64,000 bases of DNA from NCBI RefSeq assembly GCF_014905175.1, contig NC_057788.1, forward strand, positions 26,072,154 through 26,136,153, in the 5' to 3' direction. Below the pieces are notes generated by a model. It saw only the letters and a program-made list of their open reading frames with translations, made no database searches and was not told where the DNA came from. Positions 1-9,985 of the stretch are shown here, piece by piece (the first letter of the stretch is position 1; each line of letters starts with the position of its first letter). This stretch comes from Aphidius gifuensis. Its lineage: Eukaryota > Arthropoda > Insecta > Hymenoptera > Braconidae. Position numbers and translations under genes: made by a program.

Positions 1-625
1 ACTGAAAATAATGAAAATTATTCAAAATGATAAAAATTTGAATAATATTTTTAAATACATTCATTGCCATCAAATATTCAACATAAAATAATAGCTATGA
101 AAATTTTAACTAGTTTATATCGTTAAAATAGCGTCAGGTGTCAGGAAAAGTTTAATTAATGCTGGTAAGAGGCTCGCTAACGAGATCGTATTCCAACTAA
201 CAGTGTATATTCAAACCACAGTGGTACATACCTACACCTGGCTGTGCGATAAATTCACCACTTAAGTCTCTTAAAAAAGAAAAAAATTATGGTAAAATCT
301 GTTTATTTTTTTTTTTTTTCGCTCGTGGTGTACAAACTAATTCTGGTTTTATGGCCTATTCGCAATGACTTTATGCTCATTACGAGCTAATATTGTCAGC
401 TAGCTTATTGCTTTTTTCTGATAAAGCCACTCTGTTGGAATAAGAAAAAAAACAAAAAAGAAAATACTAACGAAGAATTATTAAAAAACAAAAAACAAAA
501 CAATTTTATTTCCAGTTATTTCATTTTGTTTTTTTTTTTTTCTTTTATTCTTTTATATATATAACATAACGAATGTGAAAATAATGTTTTAACCTCAGCA
601 AAATTTGAAATTGAATAGTAAAATT
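1..625. other. Intergenic, upstream of first gene
   Basis: A+T-rich DNA with several T runs and no convincing open frame on either strand. The last hundred bases before the ATG at 626 presumably hold the 5' untranslated leader of the gene that follows. I see no clear TATA box or initiator that I would defend. Confidence 0.5.
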
Positions 626-1890
626 ATGTCACAAATCTGTCCCAGTTCATCGCATCAGCTTGCGGCTGCAGCGTTGGCATTTCATCGTGCACGAAGAAAA
701 TTTATCCAAAATCCTTGCCAACTTATTCACTTGGGACATGAAGATTTAAAGGTAAAAAATTTTTAAATTGCGAGCAAACGAGAGAGAGAGAGAACGAGAA
801 AAAAAAAAATATTTAAAATATTCGAGGTAATGTAATTGGTAAAACGACGAATGTTAAATTATTATTTTGATTTGATTGAAGAGTATTCAAACGAGCAACA
901 AAACTGAAAATAAATTGACAAGACCAAGGACTGCTTCTGGATGTAGAAATTCCACAGAGACTACACTGGATGTTAAATCAGTTAATGGTACTGGTGACTG
1001 TTTTGATACTGTGCCAAGTACAACAACGACAACGACAACGACTACTCCAACTCCAACAACAACAGCAACAACAACAACAAAAAAGATGACATTTGATGAT
1101 GGTAAAGTGTTGGAAAATAACGAAGAATTCAAAGATGCCAAAGATAGGTATAATAGGTATACCTACATAACATCTCAAGGGTTTATTTTATTTTTTATTT
1201 TTATTATCACATGAACTTTTCAACTTATATAGTTTTGATAACAACTCGTTACAAGTATATAAAAATAAAAATTGTTCCTGTTATCACAAACTAAAAGTAA
1301 ATAATGAAAAACATAAAAGTTCACTCAATTTATTATCCAACGATGGATTTATAGAAAATTGTAAGTTAAATTATAATTAAAAAAATTCAATAAATAAATT
1401 ATTGTTATAACTTGAATTTTTAAAAAAATATTATCAATAATAATTAAAGGTGTCAGTGATGAAGATGAACCATTATTATGTGATTTTTCAAAAAAACTTT
1501 ATGAATGGGAGTGTAGAGCACGTCAAGAATCTTTAATGAAGACACAATATTTTCAAAAACGAGTCATAGAATTACAAAGAGATAATAAAAATATAAAAAA
1601 TTCCATTAATCAAAAATTATCATCTAGGCATCATTATTGTCATTGTAATGATTGCCAATTTGATTATCAAAAATCTCAACTTTTGAATGAAATACGTTCT
1701 AATTGTTCTACAATGTCAAAAGAATCATTGAACCCATTAAAAAGACAACTAAAAAATTATTCAAATGATATTAAATTCATTGATAATAATTGTTGCAAAA
1801 GCCAACGACATTGTTTGCCAATCAAAGAAGTTGATCATGAAGATAATAAAGATGAAGATGATAGTAATGACGACGATGATGACAATGATA

Positions 1891-1932
<42 letters not shown>

Positions 1933-2249
1933 TTATAAATAATATAAGAATAATAAATCATAAAGATTCAGTTGATATTTTAGTTGAAAAATACAAGTGT
2001 CAAAAAATTAATGACAATGTATTAAAAAAGAATAATGAATGCATATTATGTAAAAAAAAGTTTGTTCATTTGATGTCAGATCAAACGACAAAAGAATGTA
2101 AAATCTTTGAGGATTGTGAGACGACCTGTTGTACTCAAAAAAACCAAAGTTCCAACAAGTTGGGCGATCAATTGAGACAAAAGTGTCTCAGATCACGCCT
2201 GACCTCATCCGGAATTTGTTGTTCTAATGAAAAACCATTAACGGATTAA
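626..2249 (+). CDS. Unrecognised low-complexity, Cys-containing protein, four exons
   Basis: Four exons join with matching phases: 626-751, 882-1147 (a second donor 9 bases later, at 1156, also fits), 1233-1360 and 1450-2249. They give about 439 residues ending in TAA. The N terminus (MSQICPSSSHQLAAAALAFH) is followed by a Thr-rich stretch encoded by ACA/ACN repeats. Near residue 200-240 comes an acidic then basic segment (DEDEPLLCDFSKKLYEWE) that runs into a likely coiled coil (SLMKTQYFQKRVIELQRDNK). Farther on lie a His/Cys patch (RHHYCHCNDCQ), an Asp-rich tract with 13 consecutive Asp, and a Cys-containing tail. No catalytic motif or transmembrane segment is visible. The first ATG with an open frame into the first donor was taken as start. 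I do not recognise the family. Structural or germline roles are possible but are guesses. The gene converges on the RIIa/IQ gene to its right. Confidence 0.82.
1018..1080 (+). repeat. ACA/ACN codon repeat encoding a Thr run
   Basis: Imperfect trinucleotide repeat inside exon 2 of the first gene. It encodes a Thr-rich tract interrupted by Pro and Ala. The codon mix (ACA, ACG, ACT) shows the run is partly held at the protein level and is not only a slipped microsatellite. Confidence 0.8.
1867..1931 (+). repeat. GAT/GAC repeat encoding poly-Asp
   Basis: Near-pure GAT microsatellite inside exon 4 of the first gene, with a few AAT and GAC units at its left side. It encodes an Asp/Asn tract ending in 13 Asp in a row. 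The length is likely to vary between individuals. Confidence 0.85.
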
Positions 2250-2267
2250 ACGACCCCTGAAAAAGTC

Positions 2268-2273
2268 AATAAA
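2268..2273 (+). terminator. AATAAA polyadenylation signal
   Basis: Canonical AATAAA 19 bases after the stop codon of the first gene, followed about 30 bases later by a long T run. Position and downstream U-rich DNA fit a 3' end here. Confidence 0.65.
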
Positions 2274-2689
2274 ACAATTTAGTAAAAACTAAAACGATTC
2301 ATCTTTTTTTTTTTTTTTTTTTTGTTTTTCATTTTATTTGTTGAATTATTTATTTATTTCTTTTCTTGAATAGATAAAATTTTATTTAATTTAAATTTAC
2401 TTTTTTAGTTGTCATTTAATAATAAAATAATATCAATGATTAAAATGTAAGTATTTTATTTTTATCATGAATCACTTAATTCACCGTCTGGTTTGAATAA
2501 AATTTAAATAAAATATTATATTTACCGTCAATATTAAAATTAATATTTTATATACTTTAAAGTACTTTTTAGGAGAAAATTTTGATCCATTCAAGCGTTC
2601 TTTATGAGTATTAAAAAGTTTTTTTTAGATGCCTTAGCGATTCCCTGTGCCAAACTCTGTTGAAATTGCTGGGTTTCGATGAAACTTTT
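2274..2689. other. Convergent spacer with both 3' ends
   Basis: About 440 bases separate the two stop codons of the convergent genes. The segment is A+T rich with a T run and presumably holds both 3' untranslated regions. The part nearest 2690 (about 2570-2689) is less A+T rich and would be 3' UTR of the minus-strand gene. Confidence 0.5.
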
Positions 2690-4212
2690 TTAAAAAATTT
2701 TTGATGCAAGCTGTCGAGTAGATCGATACTTTCTAAAAGCACTCTTTAAAAAAATAAAATACATTTAATACAAGATAATAAAATATAATATAAATAAATT
2801 ATGATTGAATAAAAATTTTGATAAATGAAGTAACATTAACACTGATTTATTATTTTTATTTAAGTTTTTTTTGTTTTTTTATTTGAAAGGTAAATGATTG
2901 TTTAATACCTGAATAATGACAGCAGCACGATTGGCTTGTTCCAGTGTTACATTATATTCATCGTAAATCATATTTAACCCAGTGACAGCTTGAATACCTT
3001 CTTTTACCCTTGCAAATCCATTCTCCCTCAATTTTTTTTCATCTTTTTCATCTGCATCAAATAAAAGTGTAAAGTATGACTTTAATATTGTCGCAAATCA
3101 AAAAGAAAACCCCAATTTTATGTCAATAAATCTTTGATTTTTCTTATTTTTTTTACTTTGTGATTTATTTTTTTTTTTTTTTTACCTTCTTGTAAGTTTA
3201 TTTTGACGTTTTTTTCACAGTAACAGAAGCAATAGGCTGACTAATGAAAAAAAATAAATAAAAACTTTATTTGAAAAAATGAAATTGGAATAAGATGAAA
3301 CTGGGATTTACTGGAATTGAAGTAGCTGTCTCAAATATTTGTTTTTTTGTAGATTTTACTTGAATTTCAATTGTATTTGTTGCTCCAATTTCATCTTTCG
3401 ATTTGTCGATTTTCAGTCTTTCACAGTGCCCACGAAAAACGGACTTGTCATTTTAAATAAAAAAAATTCTTTTTATTTTTCTTTTTTTATTTTTTAGCAA
3501 TAATATAAAAACTATTTCTATAAAAAAACATACCTGAATTTTTATTGCAGCTTTATTCGCAGTATCAACAGAAGTGCCAGTAGATTCTAAAATTTTCCTA
3601 ATTGATAATTGGCTTTCACGATCAGATATTCCAGTTGATGATTGTCCATTTGTTCCATACAAAAATTTTCGAAAGCATTGCTAAAAATTAATTAAAAAGT
3701 CATGTCAAATAAATCATATATATTAGAATATAAAACAAACTAAAAAAAAAAAAAAAAAAATTCAATATAAACCTGCAGCTTTGATATACTCGCAGCAACA
3801 AGGTCCATTTTGAGTCCACATTTTTGAAGAATATTGACAATACATTCACTTCCAATTGTAATATCATTCACCACACTCACAGCAACTGAAAATAAAATAA
3901 TTTTTATCAACATGTAATTGACAAATAAAAATTAATTAATAAAAAAAAAAAAAACCTTTAGCATTTTCACGAGTGACTAAAAGTGCATCAACATAATTAG
4001 CAATAAAAATATAAATATCATCCGGTTGAGAGCGCAAAACCTGCAGGAAAAAAAACAAAATATTTATCAGTTAATTAATGGAAAATTGATGTATTTTTTT
4101 TTTAACGAAAAAATCAGTGTACTTCACGTGAAATATCACTGCACAATTCACGTAATCCCTCGGGGATATTGAACACATGTTTAGCGCCATGCTCCTGAAA
4201 CATGTAACTCAT
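2690..4212 (-). CDS. Sp17-like protein: RIIa docking domain plus three IQ motifs
   Basis: Eight exons on the minus strand: 4212-4123, 4040-3956, 3885-3773, 3680-3534, 3443-3312, 3240-3186, 3051-2909 and 2743-2690. All phases agree and they encode 272 residues. Exons 1-2 carry an RIIa dimerisation/docking fold (VFNIPEGLRELCSDISREVL then RSQPDDIYIFIANYVDALLV), the module that binds A-kinase anchoring proteins. Three IQ motifs follow: SISKLQQCFRKFLYG, AAIKIQSVFRGHCERLK and AAVIIQSAFRKYRSTRQ; these bind calmodulin-type EF-hand proteins. RIIa plus IQ is the layout of sperm surface protein Sp17 and related axonemal/fibrous-sheath proteins, so a role in sperm or cilia is likely. Human Sp17 has one IQ motif, so this protein is longer. 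Exon 6 reads as an unusual Cys-rich piece and is the least certain part. The start ATG lies at the usual distance before the RIIa domain. Confidence 0.88.
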
Positions 4213-5541
4213 TTTTATTCTGTCACTTCAGGCTCAATCAATGGCCCCACAACCAAGGCTATGTAATTTTTTATTTATTTTTTTTTCCCCCAAGTATTCA
4301 TTTGTTTTTATAAAATAATTAATAAATATTATTAATTATCTTTATGAAAAAAGCTATATTGAAGTTATTGATTGAATATAATTTTCTTTCTTAAACATTG
4401 TCTTCTTTTTATTTTTATCCTAATCCACCAAGATTGAATTTCTTTAATCCTCTTATAAAATATAACTTAAAATATATATATAAGCTGATTAAAAATTAAT
4501 AAATTAATTTAAGTTATATTTTCATAATTAATTGAGTAAGATTAAAATTAAAATTTTTATATTATTTAATTTTTATTATATATTTATTTGATCACACAGA
4601 TATAGAAGTAGTGATGATGATGGAGAGTTTGGAGTTTCTGTGGTTGAATGTGATGTAAATTTTAGCTCTGGGCCATATATTAGTTGTGAGTTGTCTTGTC
4701 TTTAGTATGGATCCACAAGTCCCTCGAGGTCGTCTATTAATTGGCTGGCGTTCGTTGTTGATGACAAAAGTAGATACAAAATTTGGATGAAAACACAATT
4801 CTAACTACAACATGAAAATTGTTGTTATGTTTGTAGATTTGTTTGTGTTTGTTGAATTAATTTATTTCACTAGTAACTAAATTAGTTATTTAAAATTTAC
4901 CTATGTACTTGATAAATTATATATTTATATCTTGTTTAATATTTATTATTCTAATTTTAATAAATTTTTAAATGTGTTTAACATTGATAAGACTATGTAG
5001 TTATATATTTTATAATAAAAATTCATATATATTTATTTTATTCTAGTCTTTAAATGACAATGCACCAATTCTCATTCTCAATTTGATTCAACGAAGCTTT
5101 TTCAATATTCAATTCTTTCATATGTATTTTCAGTTTTAGTTTTTTTTTTTTCTTTTATTTTATTCGTATAATACTACGACAATAGTAGTAATGAAAAAAT
5201 CAAGCATCAACTGGGCCTCCCGGGAAATTTTATTCATTCATTGCCATCAAAAAATCAGAATATCAATACCCAAAGCAATGTGCTCATCAGTTGAATTTTA
5301 ATGAAAAAATGAATTATAACAGATAACAAGTATCATCACGAGATGAAAAAATTCGATTAAATGATAACGAAATAATTATGTCATCTAAAAATTTGTTTTA
5401 TATATTATTAATATTATAATTAAGTAAAAAAAGTTAATTAATAATACTTGAAAAATATAATTTTTAATTATATTTTGTTTAAATCGTATGTTTGATAATA
5501 TATTTTTGAGTAAAATATTTATTTGGGGTTGAGACAAGAGG
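4213..5541. other. Intergenic between divergent genes, with a GC-richer patch
   Basis: Contains the 5' leader of the RIIa/IQ gene. Around 4594-4800 a clearly less A+T-rich patch is open on both strands. On the plus strand it has a short frame starting MDPQVPRGRLLIGWRSLLMT near 4708; on the minus strand a 68-codon frame. Neither is recognisable. The patch could be an untranslated exon of the minus-strand gene or a small separate transcript. The rest is A+T-rich filler. Confidence 0.4.
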
Positions 5542-5604
5542 GTTACTATGGTAATATCTTTGAAGACGGCCACCAGGTCAAAGTAACGACGTTACCAAGG
5601 TAAC
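5542..5604. promoter_or_regulatory. Pair of RFX X-box sites
   Basis: Two 14-base imperfect palindromes lie 35 bases apart: GTTACTATGGTAAT (5542-5555) and GTTACCAAGGTAAC (5591-5604). The second has two perfect half sites, GTTACC and GGTAAC, with a two-base spacer, which is the RFX X-box form. RFX factors switch on ciliary and ciliated-neuron genes in insects and nematodes. The pair sits between the minus-strand RIIa/IQ gene (start 4212) and the plus-strand small ORF at 5959, so it could serve either. The distance of about 1.3 kb to the first start codon is longer than usual. Confidence 0.6.
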
Positions 5605-5958
5605 GAGCTGGGTGTATCATCAACCGTTGATAGTTAAATGTAAATGGTGATATTGGTCGAAGACCCCAAATGTCTTTGCACAGTTCAAGTATTTTTACTT
5701 TGAATGACAATGTAAATATCAACCTTTATCAACATTTGTTGAGGATATTCATCATTTAAATGATAAATTATACTTGGATAATAATTATAGTCTTTAACAA
5801 TGATTTATAATTAAAATATTAAAATATAAAAGAATGAAAAAATAAATTGTTTTTTAAATTTAATTAAAAACAAGTACTACTGATGTTATTATTAGTTTTT
5901 TTTTTCTTTGAAATATTATCATAAATATGATGTATTAAAAAAAAAAAAAAAAAAAAAA
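5605..5958. other. Presumed leader/promoter of the small plus-strand ORF
   Basis: A+T-rich stretch with a 19-base-plus A run directly before the ATG at 5959. A less A+T-rich segment (5605-5700) adjoins the X-boxes and may belong to the same regulatory block. Confidence 0.35.
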
Positions 5959-6078
5959 ATGGAGCAAAACCATCCAAATGATGGAAAGAATAATTTTCAA
6001 AGTCAAGAGGTAAAGTATACAACCCTTGACGAGCAACTGAGGGCACAACAACATCAACGACAAGTATTTCGAGGATAA
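5959..6078 (+). CDS. Small ORF or first coding exon, function unknown
   Basis: Open frame of 39 residues starting MEQNHPNDGKNNFQSQE and continuing VKYTTLDEQLRAQQHQRQ before TAA. It is hydrophilic, Gln-rich and unlike the A/T-run noise frames around it. Two plausible splice donors lie inside it (after 6009, gtaaagt; after 6063, gtattt), so it may be the first coding exon of a longer gene. A phase-0 exon candidate at 6996-7050 would continue the frame from the second donor. The X-box pair about 360 bases upstream makes a ciliary gene attractive, but this is inference. Family not recognised. Confidence 0.4.
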   Translation: MEQNHPNDGKNNFQSQEVKYTTLDEQLRAQQHQRQVFRG

Positions 6079-6995
6079 GCACCAGTTCAACTGGTATATA
6101 AAAATAAAAAGTTTTTCAAACATGCTTGACCTATTTATCATTATTGTTGACATGGACAACATCTATTAAAAGCTAAGCTTTTAAGTTTATTAAAAAAAGA
6201 AAAAAAAAATTGATAAATAAGCTTAATAATTTTATAAATAAACTCGTGTATTTTTATTTTTAATTTTTTAAATAAAGATTAGTAGTTGCAACAATAAATG
6301 AATCAAAAAAAAAAGGTTTATCATCAACAATAATGAGTTTGCTTGAATATTCACCAAAACCTTTTCGTATATGTATATGAGTATTTGATAAATATTCCAA
6401 GAATCTACACAGTGTACTAGATATATATTTCTATCGAGACCATTAGCATATCCCTTTGTGTTATAGAAACCTGTCAGGCACTTGAAAACACGAGTGTTAA
6501 TATTACCTGTGTGATGAGTCAGTTGAGCCTGGAACAAGGGCAATACTTGCTTGTAAGCCATCCTACAAGATATACCACTGACTGATGATCTAGCTTTCAA
6601 GGAGATCACGTGCCTCAAGGACGGCCTTTAGGATCGCCGACTCTTTAGATGTCTTCCAAGTAATTACCTTTAAAAAGAAAAAAAAAAAAAAATTAATTAA
6701 AATCAGATTATTTATTTATAATGAATGAAGCTCAAAGAAACAGTATTTTTTTTTTTAATTTAAATAATAATTAAAACACATTAATGAATGTTGACTGAGA
6801 CAATTGAAAAAAATAAAAATAAAAAAACTTATGATAAGAGTAGAAAAAAAAAACAATAAATAAAAATAATATACATATACTAGAGTTTTAATCAATAATG
6901 TAAAAATACAAGTACTTTTAATTAGAGAAAAATTCATTTTTAAAAAACATAAAAGAAAAATATGTATATAAAATTTTTTTTATCAAGGTTTATAG
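6079..6995. other. Intron or intergenic, with a coding-looking island at 6430-6660
   Basis: The island is visibly less A+T rich and has exon-like frames on both strands. Plus strand: 6467-6552 with acceptor ttatag and donor gtaagc reads TCQALENTSVNITCVMSQLS. Minus strand: a segment ending near 6600 reads TSKESAILKAVLEARDLLES before a stop, preceded by a T-rich acceptor. Both cannot be fully right and neither joins cleanly to a neighbour, so I list it as an unresolved island. Confidence 0.35.
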
Positions 6996-7050
6996 CCAGT
7001 GAATGCTGGTGTTACCGTGATACCGTTGGCATATACAAGAACAAGTAAAG
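6996..7050 (+). other. Candidate internal exon
   Basis: Acceptor ag at 6994-6995 after a T-rich tract, donor gtaatt at 7051, phase 0 in and phase 1 out. It reads PVNAGVTVIPLAYTRTSK. Its phase fits the donor at 6063 of the small ORF to the left. No continuing exon was secured, so it could be chance. Confidence 0.25.
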
Positions 7051-8361
7051 GTAATTTTATGATATGTTCTATAACACTGATAAACACCAATCTCGTTGTT
7101 TCTGGTTAAATTGCATATTCATAGAATTAAGAAAAGTGATAGTATAAATTTAATTTATACATCTATGAATATAATTATCTTTAATATTTTAATTGATAAA
7201 TGTACATTGTTTTTATATAATAAAAATTAATTTTTCAAATTAAAAATTAAATTAAATCAGCAAGGACATATGTTGAAATATAAAAATTTAGTTTTCATTG
7301 TGTTGGTAAAGCTCAAGAGTCCAATTTAAATTTACAAGTCTCATGTGTCCAGTATACTTTAAGATTCACTTTTGAAATCTTTATTTATTTATTTTTTTTT
7401 TGTTCATTTTCAATTGGTAGAAGGATTTATTTACACACTGCAAATAGTTAATCTTTCGTTCGTGCAACTTGATGTGTACCAGTGAATGTCCAAAGTTATA
7501 TTACGCGAAATAAATTTTACGCTAGATATATATGAAGTTTTTCATATATACAAGTATATATTTCTTTTTCATTTATAAAATTTATTTATTTTTTTTTTGC
7601 AATAAATATAATATTTGATATACTTGTATATATAAAAAAAAAATAAGGATTACTTGATAGTTGAATTAGGATGTAATCTGACGAATAAAAAAAAACTTGG
7701 AAAAAGATGACAGTGGGGTGGAAAATTGTACTTTAAAAGTAATGGACGTTGAGAGTGTCAATAAGGGATTACATCTCTTTCCCTGGCTTTATAACTCATA
7801 TTGCTTTCTTGAAATGATGATCTAGTTATTTTTTTATATCCAAGTATATATAAATCGATGAAAAATAAATGTAAAAAAAAAAAACGATTCAATTAAATTA
7901 TTAATAAATTATTTAAATCAATAAAAATGTGAAAATAATTATGAATTTAATATGCATTGCAATTGATATTGGATAAATTGAAAAATTTTAATGATCGTAA
8001 TAAAAGTGAATTAAAATTTGTGGTTTAATAATGAAAATAAAGTTTAATTGTGGTATTTGTATGGAATAACAGTATAATGATAAATGCAACACCGAGCGTA
8101 TATGGTTGAGTTTGTTTTATCAAAAAGGATTATCTAAATTAGCAGTTTCATACTAACACAATCGAATATTTACAACAAAAATAATATCATTTACATGGCC
8201 AAAAAATACGTAATTCGTTCACGTACATATTTGTTTTTTTAATTTGTTTTTTTATATTTTTATTTTAATTTATTAAATTTTTATTATTTTGTTTCTCTTG
8301 TTTTATACTGCTATCCTAAAAATATAAATCGAATTGTAACAAACGTGTACGCGCAATTTCT
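7051..8361. other. A+T-rich DNA without a firm gene
   Basis: Mostly A/T filler. A frame at about 7697-7830 (+) reads LEKDDSGVENCTLKVMDVES and looks coding-like, but has no start codon or convincing acceptor. Nothing else stands out. Confidence 0.35.
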
Positions 8362-8496
8362 ATGACACTCGTTGCCGGGATTATCTTTAGTGTGGTATCG
8401 ATGAGCGTACTCGTATTCACCAAACACACTATAGGGAACTTTGTTTTACGAGCTTACATTGTCTCCACGCTAAATTGCATAATAAATTGGCTTTAA
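8362..8496 (+). CDS. Possible small membrane peptide, 44 residues
   Basis: A short frame, MTLVAGIIFSVVSMSVLVFT followed by KHTIGNFVLRAYIVSTLNC and a short end, lies in one of the few GC-richer patches of this region. Both halves are hydrophobic enough to cross a membrane. There is no neighbour to give context and no known family comes to mind. It may equally be an exon of a regulatory transcript or chance. Confidence 0.25.
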   Translation: MTLVAGIIFSVVSMSVLVFTKHTIGNFVLRAYIVSTLNCIINWL

Positions 8497-9699
8497 TGTC
8501 GTGACATCGATCGTTCATCAAACCCGGGTTCCTGTCAAAACCATATCCCTATTCATACCCTTCACTGTTTATGTCAAATATATATATATTTTTTTTTTCA
8601 TTTTAATTTTTATTTAGCTACCATGAAGTATATAAAATTTTAAAATTCAAATAAAAATAATAAACTCTCCAAATATATGTCAAAATTATAAAATAATAAA
8701 AATAACAATTAAATAAAAAATAAACATATCGTACAATTAGATAATAAACATATAAAAAATGAGCAATTTTAAAAATTAAACAAATATAATGAAAAAAAAA
8801 AAAAATTACCTCGAGTCAAGCAGTATGAAGTCTTGAGAAAGCTCATCAAAGTTTAGAGACATAAATCCCAGGAAAGAGGGTTGTTGAATCTCTTTTTTTT
8901 ATATTATTATTATTACGTTTGCTATCTTGGATCCCATAAATTCCTTTTTGAAATTCAGCTGAAGATAAAAAAAAGAAAAAAAAGTATAATAAAGTAAAGA
9001 AAATAAAGAATTAAATTAAAGGTACAAAAAAAAAAAAAAATAAAATAATAATTTATTTTTAAATGAAAAGAAAAAAAAAAAAAACAAATGATAATTATTA
9101 TAGTAATAAAAATAAGCTTACCTATACAAGTTGATAACAATGATGCTGAATGATGATGTCTTCCTAATTGATTCTTATTTTTCAAAGTATGTCAATGCAC
9201 AATTTGAAAATGAATTTAACGCTTGGTCCGTTGACATCAAAGGAGTATGCGAGTGAAGTCACCTGGTAGGTATACCTCGATGTACACCATTTTATGTATA
9301 TCCAACCAACAAGCTCAATGCTGCAAATGAGTATATTCCTTTTTGTGTGTGTGTGTTTGAATATGTTGAAGGTCCTTGATGAACGTTTCAACAAATTTCC
9401 AAAGGCACGTACTACACATACAGTGGTCACCCTCTTGCAATTTTCGTAAAAGCTCAACGCTTCAACTTTTGCCCTTTGGTACTCGGCTCCTTTTTTTTTT
9501 TTTTCATATTTTCAACTAAATCTGGTAAATACCCCTAATGTCCCATGTCATCTCGTCACTCTATAAAAAATTTAGTATATAATTGTTCAATTTTTATCAT
9601 TATAAGTATTTATATTTATACTTTTTAAAAGTGTATACTGTTATGTATTATTATTTTGATGAATTAAATTTAAAACAAGTACTCATCAGCCGGAAACTG
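8497..9699. other. A+T-rich DNA without a firm gene
   Basis: Holds a GC-richer patch at about 9210-9450, open for 91 codons on the minus strand, with ordinary amino-acid mix but no recognisable domain or splice partner. An 18-base motif CTCAATGCTGCAAATGAG at 9314-9331 recurs with one mismatch near the right end of the window. Otherwise A/T filler. Confidence 0.35.
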
Positions 9700-9985
9700 T
9701 GCCAACGTTATTCTGAGACTATTATAGAAAAAAGAAAAAGTAAATAAAGACAGTGAGTGAGAGAGAAAAAGAGAGTTGGCCTCAAAAAGGTCGACAGTTG
9801 TAGTCAGCTAGTATATTTTTCTTTGGGCTTTTTAATTAGTCCCAGTCATTAATTAAACACGGCCCACTCCTTCGGGCCGACTCGGCTCGTTGATGTCGAC
9901 TGCTTTTGCTACACTTGAGGAATTTTAATTTTGCTGGCGTGTAAACACGCGAGCGCCAATTTATTTCACCACGGGGAGCTTTTTT
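9700..9985. promoter_or_regulatory. Candidate enhancer/promoter island with homeodomain-type sites
   Basis: A compact GC-richer block in A+T-rich surroundings. It contains TTTTTAATTAG and ATTAATTAAAC (homeodomain-type TAATTA cores), a GAGA-like run (gtgagtgagagagaaaaagagag), and a GC-rich segment, cggcccactccttcgggccg, that can form a hairpin. No frame on either strand is open through it. The composition fits a regulatory element. Which gene it would serve is unknown. Confidence 0.4.

Noticed and set aside
887..1141. Minus-strand frame opposite the Thr-rich exon (poly-Val)
   Set aside because: Shadow of the ACA/ACN repeat of the real plus-strand gene.
1761..1961. Minus-strand poly-Ile frame
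   Set aside because: Shadow of the GAT repeat encoding Asp in the first gene.
3453..3662. 69-codon single frame starting in exon 4 of the RIIa/IQ gene
   Set aside because: It is that exon read through its donor into the intron; the spliced model is far better.
8526..8560. gggttcctgtcaaaacc as a tRNA T-arm
   Set aside because: No matching D-arm, anticodon stem or acceptor stem around it.
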